Part shown: one piece after another, positions 27,676 through 35,624 of the stretch
Layout: each line of letters opens with the position of its first letter
Numbering within the stretch: the stretch's first letter is position 1
Program-made: the position numbers and the translations under genes
Notes under the pieces: generated by a model
Seen by the model: only the letters and a program-made list of their open reading frames with translations
The model's database searches: none
Told to the model about the DNA's origin: nothing
DNA from: Massilia sp. BSC265
Lineage (GTDB): Bacteria > Pseudomonadota > Gammaproteobacteria > Burkholderiales > Burkholderiaceae_D
DNA: 64,000 nucleotides
Assembly (NCBI RefSeq): GCF_000740675.1
Contig: NZ_JPXI01000029.1
Location: forward strand, 124,001-188,000
Direction: 5' to 3'

Positions 27676-28652
27676 TCAGTCCCCGAACAGGTGCGTGAAG
27701 GTCCGGCTCACCGGCAGCTTTTCGGCGCATCCGCGCAGCAGCACCTGCATGCGCTCGGCGTCCAGGCGCTCGACGGCGGCGATGGTGCCGACGTTGACCA
27801 GTGTCGTCCGGTGGATCTGCCCGAAACGGTCGCGGTCGAGCCCTCCCAGCAGGTCCTTCAGCGGGATGCGCACCAGCGCTTCCGGACCGGGCAGCACCAC
27901 CCGCGTGTACTTGCTGTCCGACGGGAAGTACAGTACCTCGTCGACGTCGATCAGGCGGATCTGCTTGCCGACCGTCGCCTTGATCCACTTCATCTTCCCG
28001 GCACGGACGCCCGGCAGGGCGTTCTTCAGGTGACGCAGCAGGTCGCCCAGGTCGGCCGGCGCCTCTCGGAATTTGGCGCGGATGCGCGCAACGGCCCGCT
28101 CCATGCGGTCCAGCTGCTCCGGCTTGAGGAGATAGTCGACCGCACCGGCGTCGAGCGCGTCGAGCGCGTCGACGGCGTACTGGTCGTAGGCCGTGACGAA
28201 GACCACATGGGCGCAATGGCCGATGCGTTCGGCCACTTCCAGGCCCGACGGGCCCGGCATGCGGATGTCGAGGAATACACGTCCGGCTCGTGTTCCAGGA
28301 AGCCATCCCAGGCATCGTTGCCGTTCTCGGCTTGCAGCACGACCTGCGCTTCGGGCCAGCACCTGGCCAGCATGCCGCGCAGCATGCGCAACTTCGATTC
28401 GCTCAGCTCGCGCGCCAGGCGCTCGCGCTCGGCATCCCGCTTCAGCAGCTCCATGAGTGCCGCATGCCGGCGGCGCCGGTAGAGCCCGAGGATCAGTAGC
28501 GGCACGGCAACCAGCAGGCCGACGATTGCCACTAGCGGGACGATGCGCATGAGTATGGGCATCTGTTCTGCCGAGGGCCGCGCGTCGCCTGGCGCGATGC
28601 CGGCAAATGCGCCCAGCACACCGAATAGCGCTCCGAGCAAGAAGCGGCGCAT
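27676..28652 (-). pseudogene. Deletion-fused, frameshifted LytS kinase / LytTR regulator remnant
   Basis: The leftward reading begins with a LytS-like N-terminus: a hydrophobic segment near MRRFLLGALFGVLG, a second one (IVPLVAIVGLLVAVPLLILG), then the coiled coil RLARELSESKLRML, which normally runs into the QIEPHFLFNT kinase box. Here, near 28380, it runs in frame into a response-regulator receiver (RGMLARCWPEAQVV), losing the kinase core and the acidic pair of the receiver. Near 28278 one base is missing between EPDV and FLDIRMPG, shifting the frame. The rest of the receiver (VFVTAYDQYA, LLKPEQLD) and a complete LytTR domain follow in the new frame to 27676. An intact LytS/LytTR pair exists at 1.7-3.6 kb for comparison. 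A sequencing error could explain the frameshift but not the fusion. Confidence 0.8.
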
Positions 28653-28785
28653 GTTCTTGAAGGACCGACCCGAATCGAACCAGACACCTACACCGCCTAC
28701 TAGCAGGCCGAATCTGAAACGCCGGGCATCAACGACGAAGGCGGCCGCCGGCGTGCTACCATCCCGTCCTTTGTCCGTCCGAATC

Positions 28786-29328
28786 ATGCAGCGTGCGTAC
28801 GCCCACCACATCCGCGCCATGCGCCCCGACGACCTCGATGCCATCCTCGCCGTGCAGGCGGCCTGCTACCCGCCGGCGATGCAGGAAGCGGCCGAGGTGC
28901 TACTGGCGCGCATGCGAGCCGCCGGAGAAACCTGTGTCATCGTGGAGGATGGGGAGGGCCTATGCGGCTACCTGTTCGCCTGCCCCAGCAGGCGGGGCCA
29001 TGTGACACCGCTCGGCGCGGAATTCGACGCTGCGCCCGATGCGGACACGCTCTACCTGCACGACCTGGCGCTTGCGCCGCGTGCGCATGGACGCGGGCTG
29101 GCGCGCTGGCTGGTCGGCCACCTGCTGGCGCAGGCGCGCGAACAGGGCCTGAACGCGTCGGCGCTGGTCTCGGTGCAGGATACCGCCGGCTTCTGGACGG
29201 CGCTCGGCTACGAAGCCGCCGGGACCAGCTGCCCGGAGGCGCGCGCCGCCCTGGCGAGTTATGCGGGCGGGGCGCGTTATATGGTGAGCGTGCTCACTGC
29301 ACCCGGCGCACCTTCGCAGAGCTGTTAG
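28786..29328 (+). CDS. GNAT-family N-acetyltransferase
   Basis: A 180-residue GNAT protein. It opens with the common RAMRPDDLDAILAVQ segment; the acetyl-CoA binding motif A is in LYLHDLALAPRAHGRGLARWL (R-x-x-G-x-G/A type), followed by FWTALGYEAAG near the C-terminus. The substrate is not evident. ATG 28786 is used; an in-frame ATG eleven codons later is possible. The last 35 bp overlap the convergent downstream gene. Confidence 0.8.
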   Translation: MQRAYAHHIRAMRPDDLDAILAVQAACYPPAMQEAAEVLLARMRAAGETCVIVEDGEGLCGYLFACPSRRGHVTPLGAEFDAAPDADTLYLHDLALAPRAHGRGLARWLVGHLLAQAREQGLNASALVSVQDTAGFWTALGYEAAGTSCPEARAALASYAGGARYMVSVLTAPGAPSQSC

Positions 29329-29788
29329 TCCCTTCGACCTTCAGGAACAGGGTGCCGAACATGTTGCGCTCGATGGTGACCTTCGGGTTGCGCATGGGCG
29401 GGAGCACCGCTTCGCTGCCGTCCACGATGCGCCATACCTGGCCGTTGGCGAGGCGGATCTGCGAGGACGGCCCCCAGCCCTGGAAGTCGCCCGCGACGGT
29501 CGAGGTAATCGACTTCGGCTCGTCCTCGCGCTGCTTCTTCAGTTCGATGCCGAAGTTCTCTTCCCTGGTGCGCAGCGGCGCGGCCGGCGGCGCCGCCGCG
29601 GTGGCCGCCAGCTGCGGACTGGCTCGGAGCTGGATCGCGTCGTAGCAGGCCAGGCGTGCGCCGGTATCGGCAAGTGCGCGGCATTTCAGGATAGCGTGGT
29701 CCGGCGTGCCGGAATCGTCGGCCACGGCGGCATGCGACAGCAGGAACAGCGGCAGGAACAGCGGCAAAAACAGGGGCAAGGCTTTCAT
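29294..29788 (-). CDS. Secreted hypothetical protein with CRALAD...RLACYD motif
   Basis: A 164-residue exported protein. The signal peptide core is a run of Leu/Phe/Pro built from a 12-bp tandem repeat, ending near SHAAVA. The mature N-terminus has ILKCRALADTGARLACYD, a two-Cys motif seen in many small exported proteobacterial proteins. A C-terminal beta-rich region (about residues 95-155) contains GQVWRIVDGS. ATG 29788 is preferred to the one two codons upstream because GAAGG then has proper spacing. It converges with the GNAT gene and overlaps it by 35 bp. Confidence 0.7.
   Translation of the reverse strand: MKALPLFLPLFLPLFLLSHAAVADDSGTPDHAILKCRALADTGARLACYDAIQLRASPQLAATAAAPPAAPLRTREENFGIELKKQREDEPKSITSTVAGDFQGWGPSSQIRLANGQVWRIVDGSEAVLPPMRNPKVTIERNMFGTLFLKVEGTNSSAKVRRVQ
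29741..29776. repeat. Three-copy 12-bp tandem repeat inside a signal peptide
   Basis: Units of about GCAGGAACAGCG recur three times, the last one diverged. Each unit encodes Pro-Leu-Phe-Leu on the minus strand, so copy number changes the length of the hydrophobic core without shifting frame. Confidence 0.6.
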
Positions 29789-29845
29789 CGTCATCCTTCG
29801 GGTTGGTTACGCAACCGCAGGATTATATCGGCAAGCCTGGCGCGT

Positions 29846-31765
29846 TCATGCCTCGGCCCGGCAGGCAGGCAATCCGAAGCCCGGGCCGGCCGCGTACTGT
29901 CGGATGAAGCCAGCGCAATCGGCCGCCGCCAACGGCCGGGAATAGTAATAGCCCTGGATCTGGTCGCAATCGGCCTTGCGCAGGGCGGCCACCTGGTCGG
30001 CCGTCTCGACGCCTTCGGCAATCACGGCCAGTTGCAGGCGGTGCGCCATCGCGACGATCGCCTGCACGATCGCGGACGACTCCGCGCTGTGCGCCATGTC
30101 CTGCACGAAGGACTTGTCGATCTTGAGCTTGTCGAGCGGCAGGCGGCGCAGGTAGCCGAAGCTCGAATAGCCCGTGCCGAAGTCGTCGATGCTCAGCATC
30201 ACGCCAAGGCTGCCCAGCCCGCGCATCACGACCACGCTGCGTTCCGGGTCGGCCATCGACACGCTTTCGGTCAGCTCGAGTTCCAGCAGCCCCGGCGCCA
30301 ACGCCGACTGTTCGAGCAGCGCGCCGACCGTCGCGATCACGTCGCTTTGCAGGAACTGGCGGGCCGACAGGTTGACCGCGACCGGGGCCAGCGTCAGGCC
30401 CTCGGCGCGCCAGGCGGCCAGCTGGGTCACCGCGCTGCGCAGCACCCACTCGCCGATCGGCACAATCATGCCGCTTTCCTCGGCAATGGGAATGAACTCG
30501 TCGGGCGGGATGACGCCGAATTCCGGATGGCGCCAGCGCACCAGGGCCTCGAAGCCGGCCAGCAACCCGCTGCGCAGGTCGACCTTGGGCTGGTATTGCA
30601 CGAACAGCTCGTCCTGGGCGATGGCGCGCCGCAAGTGGCTTTCCAGAGTAAGGCGGCGTCCGTGCTCGGTACGCAGGTCGGGCGTGAAGCGCTGGATGGC
30701 GCCGCGGCCCTGGGCCTTGGCGTGGCGCATCGCGGTGACGGCATTGTTGAGCAGGGCGTCGGCATCGTCCCCGTCCAGCGGAAGCTGGGTGGTGCCGATG
30801 CTGCAAGTCAAGGCGATCTCGCCGTCGGGCGTCGGCACCGCACGGTTGGCCGCCGCCATGATGCGATCCAGTGCGCGTGGGAGGGTAGTTTCGGGCTCGG
30901 GATGTTCGCCGCGCGCATGCAGCAGCAGCAGGAATTCGTCGCTGCCGGCGCGTGCCAGCATGTCGCCTTCGCGCAGCAGCGACTGCAGGCTGGTCGCAAG
31001 GCCCACCAGGATGTCGTCGCCGGCACGATGGCCGAGCGTTTCGTTGAAGCGCTTGAAGCGGTCGACGTTGATGCAGGCGACCAGCGCCGGCGTGCCATCG
31101 GTACGCCATCCGGCAATGCTGCCCTGAATAGCGCGCAGCATGGCCTGCCGGTTCGGCAGCCCGGTCAGGAGGTCGTGGGCGACCAGCCAGGCCAGTTCAC
31201 CGTTGGCAGGGGCGCTGCCGCCCGGCGTCCGGGGCGCGTCGTGCAGTCGCTCGCTGAGCGACTGCGCCGCCATGGCGAGCTGGCGGTGGTAGACCAGCTG
31301 CTCGACCATACGGGCCAGGTCGCGCAGGGCGTCGAGGTCGCCGGAGCCGAGCTGGCGCGGCTTGCTGTCGATGACGCACAGGGTACCGATCTTCTTGCGG
31401 TCCACCGAATACAGCTGCACGCCCGCGTAGAAGCGCAGGTGCATGGAGCCGGTCACGAGCGGATTGTCGTGGAAGCGCACGTCCTGGGCCGCGTCCGGCA
31501 CGACGAAGGGCTCATCGGTGAGGATCGCATGGCCGCAGAAGGAAATCTCGCGCGTGGTCTCGCACGCGTCCAAGCCGGTACGCGACTTGAACCACTGGCG
31601 GTCCTTGTCGATCAGGGACACCAGGGCGATCGGCACACCGAGCAGGCGCGCCGCCGTGCGGGTGATGCGGTCGAAAGTCTCTTCGGGTGCGCTGCCGAGC
31701 AGCCGGGTGGCGTGCAGGGCGGCGAGACGCTGTGCTTCGTCGAGCGGAATGCGGGGTCGTTCCAT
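29846..31765 (-). CDS. GAF-GGDEF-EAL c-di-GMP phosphodiesterase
   Basis: A 639-residue soluble protein. An N-terminal GAF domain (about residues 15-170) precedes a degenerate GGDEF domain (active-site loop RAGSDEF in place of GG[DE]EF) and an EAL domain starting at FEALVRW (about residue 405). The EAL domain keeps the catalytic set: ELTES, IDDFGTGYSS, KIDKSFV and AEGVE. The protein is therefore predicted to degrade c-di-GMP, with the GGDEF part in a GTP-binding or regulatory role. No membrane segment is seen, so the GAF domain probably senses a cytoplasmic ligand. Confidence 0.9.
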   Translation of the reverse strand: MERPRIPLDEAQRLAALHATRLLGSAPEETFDRITRTAARLLGVPIALVSLIDKDRQWFKSRTGLDACETTREISFCGHAILTDEPFVVPDAAQDVRFHDNPLVTGSMHLRFYAGVQLYSVDRKKIGTLCVIDSKPRQLGSGDLDALRDLARMVEQLVYHRQLAMAAQSLSERLHDAPRTPGGSAPANGELAWLVAHDLLTGLPNRQAMLRAIQGSIAGWRTDGTPALVACINVDRFKRFNETLGHRAGDDILVGLATSLQSLLREGDMLARAGSDEFLLLLHARGEHPEPETTLPRALDRIMAAANRAVPTPDGEIALTCSIGTTQLPLDGDDADALLNNAVTAMRHAKAQGRGAIQRFTPDLRTEHGRRLTLESHLRRAIAQDELFVQYQPKVDLRSGLLAGFEALVRWRHPEFGVIPPDEFIPIAEESGMIVPIGEWVLRSAVTQLAAWRAEGLTLAPVAVNLSARQFLQSDVIATVGALLEQSALAPGLLELELTESVSMADPERSVVVMRGLGSLGVMLSIDDFGTGYSSFGYLRRLPLDKLKIDKSFVQDMAHSAESSAIVQAIVAMAHRLQLAVIAEGVETADQVAALRKADCDQIQGYYYSRPLAAADCAGFIRQYAAGPGFGLPACRAEA

Positions 31766-31864
31766 GTGTGTTTGCCTTGCCGAACCGATGGGTTCCTAGA
31801 AGGTATTACGCCAGAACCACGACTAGTTTGCAACGTTGCTGCGAGCAAACGAACGGCGCAAGCC

Positions 31865-32398
31865 TCAGGCCAGGCCGGCCAGTAAGGCCACCGTATCCTG
31901 TGCACCCATGCGCCGGGCCGCCGCCAGGGCGCTGACGCCGTCCGCATCGAGCGCATGCGGATCGGCGCCGCGTTCCAGCAATAGCCGGGCGATCTCGGTG
32001 CGGTTGAACATGGCGGCGAACATCAGGGCATTCTTGCCGTTCGGGCCGGCCGTGGCGACACCGGCGCCATGGTCCAGCAGCATGGTTGCGATCGCCAGGT
32101 CGCCCTTGAAGGCGGCACCGGCCAGCGGTGTCTGGCCGGCATCGTTCATCAGTTCCGGGTCGGCGCCGTGCTCGAGGAGCACGCGTGCAGTGTCGGCGTG
32201 GCCATGGTAGCAGGCCAGCATCAGCAAGCTGTCGCCCCGTTCGTTGCGCAGGTTCGGTGGCAGGCCCTGCGCCAGCAGCGAGGCCAGCGCCGCAGTCTCG
32301 CCGGCGCGCGCATGCTGGAAGACCGTGCGCACGAAGGCAAGCGTTGCTTCGTCCAGCGTGCTCGGGTCGGGCGGGACAGGCTGCATTGTCGGCTCCAT
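31865..32398 (-). CDS. Ankyrin-repeat protein
   Basis: A 177-residue protein with four ankyrin repeats from about residue 28 to the end, recognisable by consensus pieces such as GDSLLMLACYHGHADTARVL, GQTPLAGAAFKGD, GKNALMFAAMFNRTEIARLL and GVSALAAARRMGA. No signal peptide is present, so it should be cytoplasmic and act by protein binding. A GTG directly precedes the ATG at 32398; GGGGAG upstream serves either. Partner unknown. Confidence 0.85.
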   Translation of the reverse strand: MEPTMQPVPPDPSTLDEATLAFVRTVFQHARAGETAALASLLAQGLPPNLRNERGDSLLMLACYHGHADTARVLLEHGADPELMNDAGQTPLAGAAFKGDLAIATMLLDHGAGVATAGPNGKNALMFAAMFNRTEIARLLLERGADPHALDADGVSALAAARRMGAQDTVALLAGLA

Positions 32399-32462
32399 CA
32401 CTTGTGCTCCCCGCGATTAGACCATAGGGCGCGAACATGGGGAGCACGCGCCGGCGATTGAT

Positions 32463-32479
32463 GTTCGAAAATTTCGATG
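32463..32479. promoter_or_regulatory. Palindromic site 1 upstream of the pirin gene
   Basis: GTTCGAAAATTTCGATG contains the dyad TCGAAA-A-TTTCGA and fits the LysR box form T-N11-A. It is identical at 15 of 17 positions to site 2, which lies 123 bp downstream. Confidence 0.5.
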
Positions 32480-32585
32480 AATAAGCGGTAAATTACTCGT
32501 TTTTTGATGCTGCAGCCGGCGCGCATAATGGCTCCATCGCATCGAACGACGGCGACGCAACAGTGAGCAAGAAGGCATGCGCGAA

Positions 32586-32602
32586 GTTCGAAACGTTCGA
32601 TG
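32586..32602. promoter_or_regulatory. Palindromic site 2 upstream of the pirin gene
   Basis: GTTCGAAACGTTCGATG contains the dyad TCGAA-ACG-TTCGA, again T-N11-A. It ends 24 bp before the pirin start, where a bound protein could block or activate transcription. Together with site 1 it suggests looping or cooperative binding by a dimeric regulator, perhaps the LysR protein encoded after the OsmC gene. Confidence 0.5.
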
Positions 32603-32626
32603 TTAATTCATTACAAGGAGAACACG

Positions 32627-33328
32627 ATGTTGGACGTACGTAAAAGCAATGAACGCGGCGCCGCCAGCTTCGGCTGGCTGAAATCCCAGCACAGCTTCTC
32701 GTTTGGCCATTACTACGATCTGAAGCACATGGGTTTCGGTCCGCTGCGCGTCATCAACGAGGACCGGGTCGCGCCGGGCCGCGGCTTCGACTCGCACGGC
32801 CACCGCAACATGGAGATCATCTCGTATGTCCTGGAAGGCGCGCTGGAGCACAAGGACAGCATGGGCAACGGTTCGGTGCTGCGCTACGGCGACGTGCAGC
32901 GCATGAGCGCCGGCAGCGGCGTGGTCCACAGCGAGTACAACCACTCGAAGGAGGAGGGCGTACACTTCCTGCAGATCTGGATCGAGCCGTACACCACCAA
33001 CGAGCCGCCGGGCTATGAAGAGAAGCATTTCGACACCGCCTCGAAGCAGGGCCGCCTGCGCCTGATCGCCTCGAACGACGGACGCGAGGGTTCGGTGTCG
33101 ATGCGCCAGGACGCGTCGATCTACGCCACGATCATGAACGGCGACGACGCGCTGACCCATCCGCTGGCAACGGGCCGCCAGGCCTACGTCCACGTGGTCC
33201 GCGGCGGCGCCACGGTCAACGGCGTCGATCTGCGGGGCGGCGACGCGCTGAAGATCACCGAGGAGGAAGCGGTACGCCTGGAGCGGGCGGATGCGGCCGA
33301 AATCCTGCTTTTCGATCTGCCGCAGTAA
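32627..33328 (+). CDS. Pirin-family bicupin protein
   Basis: A 233-residue pirin (YhhW-like). The N-terminal cupin has the metal-binding pattern HGHRNMEIISYVLEG and, further on, SGVVHSEYNHS, supplying the His/Glu ligands of a mononuclear iron site. Some pirins are quercetin dioxygenases, others redox-sensing cofactors; the sequence does not decide. ATG 32627 follows AAGGAG. A 60-bp gap with a perfect hairpin separates it from the OsmC gene, with which it is probably co-transcribed. Confidence 0.9.
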   Translation: MLDVRKSNERGAASFGWLKSQHSFSFGHYYDLKHMGFGPLRVINEDRVAPGRGFDSHGHRNMEIISYVLEGALEHKDSMGNGSVLRYGDVQRMSAGSGVVHSEYNHSKEEGVHFLQIWIEPYTTNEPPGYEEKHFDTASKQGRLRLIASNDGREGSVSMRQDASIYATIMNGDDALTHPLATGRQAYVHVVRGGATVNGVDLRGGDALKITEEEAVRLERADAAEILLFDLPQ

Positions 33329-33348
33329 ATCCGGGCAGCCAGGAACAA

Positions 33349-33367
33349 GGCGCGGGGAACCCGCGCC
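33349..33367. other. Perfect intercistronic hairpin between pirin and osmC-like genes
   Basis: GGCGCGGG (33349-33356) and CCCGCGCC (33360-33367) form an 8-bp GC stem with a 3-nt loop. There is no T-tract, so it is more likely an mRNA-stabilising or processing hairpin than a full terminator. Confidence 0.6.
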
Positions 33368-33388
33368 ACCAGAGACAAGGGGAATGCG

Positions 33389-33772
33389 ATGGAGGTGACC
33401 GCACAAAAAGGCAGCGGCAAACTGCAGCAGGTGATCACGATCGGCCGGCACCGGCTGCTGAGCGACGCGCCGGAGGCCTTCGGCGGCGAGGACACGGGTG
33501 CGGAGCCGCACGACCTGCTGGCCGCTGCGCTGGCAGCATGCACCACGCTGACGGTGACGATGTATGCAAGGCGCAAGGGCATGCCGCTGGATGACGTGCG
33601 GGTGCGCATCACCCATGGTCCGGAAGGGGGCGGCTACGCTTTCCGGCGCTACATCGACTACGTTGGGGCACTCGGGCCTGACGACCGCCAGCGCCTTACC
33701 GACATTGCCAGCAAGTGTCCTGTCCACAAGACCCTGTCGGGCAGCATCGCGATCGTGACCGAGGCGGTCTGA
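33389..33772 (+). CDS. OsmC/Ohr-family peroxiredoxin-like protein
   Basis: A 127-residue OsmC-family protein. The two conserved reactive cysteines are present, in LAACTTLTV (about residue 51) and SKCPVHKTL (about residue 109). Family members reduce organic hydroperoxides with a thiol donor. The start at 33389 has AAGGGG upstream. It follows the pirin gene in the same direction and converges on a LysR gene 1 bp after its stop, suggesting an oxidative-stress or electrophile module. Confidence 0.88.
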   Translation: MEVTAQKGSGKLQQVITIGRHRLLSDAPEAFGGEDTGAEPHDLLAAALAACTTLTVTMYARRKGMPLDDVRVRITHGPEGGGYAFRRYIDYVGALGPDDRQRLTDIASKCPVHKTLSGSIAIVTEAV

Positions 33773-33773
33773 A

Positions 33774-34763
33774 CTACCCGGGCACGACCTTGTATCCGGG
33801 GAGCACCTTCGATGACGTTGCGCGCCCCGCCTGAACCAGCTGTGCCTCGTGGCAGTGGCGGGTGATCATGCGTTCGAAGGGCGCGCTTTCGCGCATGCGT
33901 TTCAGCCACCAGGCCAGGCCGGCGCCTTCCTCGCCGCTGCGCCAGGCCAGGTAGAAGGTCTCGTCCGGCTTCGGCTCGACGACTTCCTTCTCCACCAACA
34001 GCCCGGCTTCGATGGCGGGCCGCGCCCAGGCTTCGGGCAGGAAGCCGAACCCGATGCCGCGCAGCTGGAAAGCGTACTTGGTTTCCATGTCCGGCACCGC
34101 CAGCGTGTCCTGGCCGGACAGCAGACCCACCGTGCGGGCACCGAGCTGACGCGCCGAGTCCGATACCGCGACGGCACGATAGTCGAGCAGGTCGGCCTTC
34201 TCCAGCGGACGGTCGATGGCGGCCAGCGGGTGCCCGGGCGCCACTGCGAACACGAAGCGGCTGCTACCGAGGGGCTCGGCGGTATAGCCGCCCCCCGACG
34301 GGCCTTCGCCGGCAGCGCCCACCAGCAGGTCGACCCGGCGGTCGAGCAGCGCGTCCCAGGTGCCGGACAGCACTTCGCTCACCAGGCGCAGCCGGGTGTG
34401 GTCTGCCGCTTCGTAGAAGGCTTCGATATCGGACTGCAGACCGCTTGGTGCCAGCATCGAATCCATGCCGATCGCCAACTCGGTCTCCCAGCCGGAGGCG
34501 ACACGGCGCACGCGCGATTCCAGGTCGCCCGCGGCGCGCAGCAGGTAGCGGCCCTCCTTGAGCAGTTCCTTGCCGGCCGCCGTCAGGGCCACCTTCGGGC
34601 CGAATCGGTCGAACAGGCGCACGCCGAGGTCGTCTTCGAGCTTGGAGACCGTGTACGAAATGGTGGACGGCACGCGGAACAGCTCCTTCGCAGCGCCCGC
34701 GAAGGAACCCTTGCGGGCGATGGTGTCGACGATTTCGAGTGCGTCCAGGCTGAGCTTCAGCAT
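33774..34763 (-). CDS. LysR-family transcriptional regulator
   Basis: A 329-residue LysR regulator. The N-terminal helix-turn-helix (about residues 1-60) reads ARKGSFAGAAKELFRVPSTI; the effector domain fills residues 90-300. ATG 34763 is backed by AAAAGGAA; codons upstream look non-coding. It converges on the OsmC gene. Its likely targets are the pirin/osmC genes, whose upstream region carries two T-N11-A palindromes; this link is inference from position. Confidence 0.87.
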   Translation of the reverse strand: MLKLSLDALEIVDTIARKGSFAGAAKELFRVPSTISYTVSKLEDDLGVRLFDRFGPKVALTAAGKELLKEGRYLLRAAGDLESRVRRVASGWETELAIGMDSMLAPSGLQSDIEAFYEAADHTRLRLVSEVLSGTWDALLDRRVDLLVGAAGEGPSGGGYTAEPLGSSRFVFAVAPGHPLAAIDRPLEKADLLDYRAVAVSDSARQLGARTVGLLSGQDTLAVPDMETKYAFQLRGIGFGFLPEAWARPAIEAGLLVEKEVVEPKPDETFYLAWRSGEEGAGLAWWLKRMRESAPFERMITRHCHEAQLVQAGRATSSKVLPGYKVVPG

Positions 34764-34921
34764 TGCGTTCCTTTTCCCTGTTGTCGGAATTTCAATGACG
34801 GGTTTCCGCATGGTACCGGAGCGGCGCGCCCGCCGCCACGTCGGACCCAGGTATCGCAGGCGAGCGCTAGCGTTCTTGACAACATGGTAAGGTGGAATCG
34901 CTACCGTCAATCGTGATCGCC

Positions 34922-35524
34922 ATGTTCGAGTTCATCACCAGCTTCCTGGAAAAGAGCGGCTATATCGGCGTTTTCCTGCTGATGGCGCTTGAGAACATCT
35001 TTCCGCCGATCCCGTCCGAGCTGATCATGCCTTTTGCCGGCTTCGTCGTCGCACGTGGCGACCTGAATCTGGTCGGCGTGCTGGCCGCGGGCACGGCTGG
35101 CTCGATCTCGGGCGCCTTGCCCTGGTACTGGGGCGCACGCAAGTACGGCAAGGAACGCCTGAAGGCATTCGCCGACCGTCACGCGCGCTGGATGACGGTC
35201 GGCAGCGCGGACATCGACCAGGCGATCGCCGCCTTCGACCGGCATGGCCGCTCGGTGGTGCTGTTCGGGCGCCTGATCCCGGCCATCCGTACCCTGATCT
35301 CGGTGCCGGCCGGGCTGGCGTGCATGTCATGGGGCCAGTTCCTGTTGTACTCGACGATCGGCTCGCTGGCCTGGACCGGGGTCCTCACGGGCGCCGGTTT
35401 CCTTCTTGAAAGCAATTATGAACAGGTGGGCAGGTACGTCGATCCGGTGTCGAAGGGGATCTTCGGGATCCTGCTGGCCTGGTATATCTACCGGGTCGTC
35501 ACCCACCGTCCTGCCAAGGCCTGA
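34922..35524 (+). CDS. DedA-family membrane protein
   Basis: A 200-residue DedA/VTT-domain protein. It shows the family hallmarks ENIFPPIPSELIMPFAG near residue 26 and the FGRLIPAIRTLISVPAGL segment near residue 115, with four to five hydrophobic segments. DedA proteins are thought to move lipids such as undecaprenyl phosphate or phosphatidylethanolamine across the cytoplasmic membrane and support envelope homeostasis. ATG 34922 has a poor ribosome-binding site; a GTG at 34892 is the alternative start. Confidence 0.9.
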   Translation: MFEFITSFLEKSGYIGVFLLMALENIFPPIPSELIMPFAGFVVARGDLNLVGVLAAGTAGSISGALPWYWGARKYGKERLKAFADRHARWMTVGSADIDQAIAAFDRHGRSVVLFGRLIPAIRTLISVPAGLACMSWGQFLLYSTIGSLAWTGVLTGAGFLLESNYEQVGRYVDPVSKGIFGILLAWYIYRVVTHRPAKA

Positions 35525-35624
35525 GTCAAGTCGCAGGTGCCGCTGTGGTGCGCGTGGCGCACCGCAGCACGCAGGTTTTCGGCGATTCGGCTAAACTCGT
35601 TCTGTCCGTCAGCAGGTCCCACCC

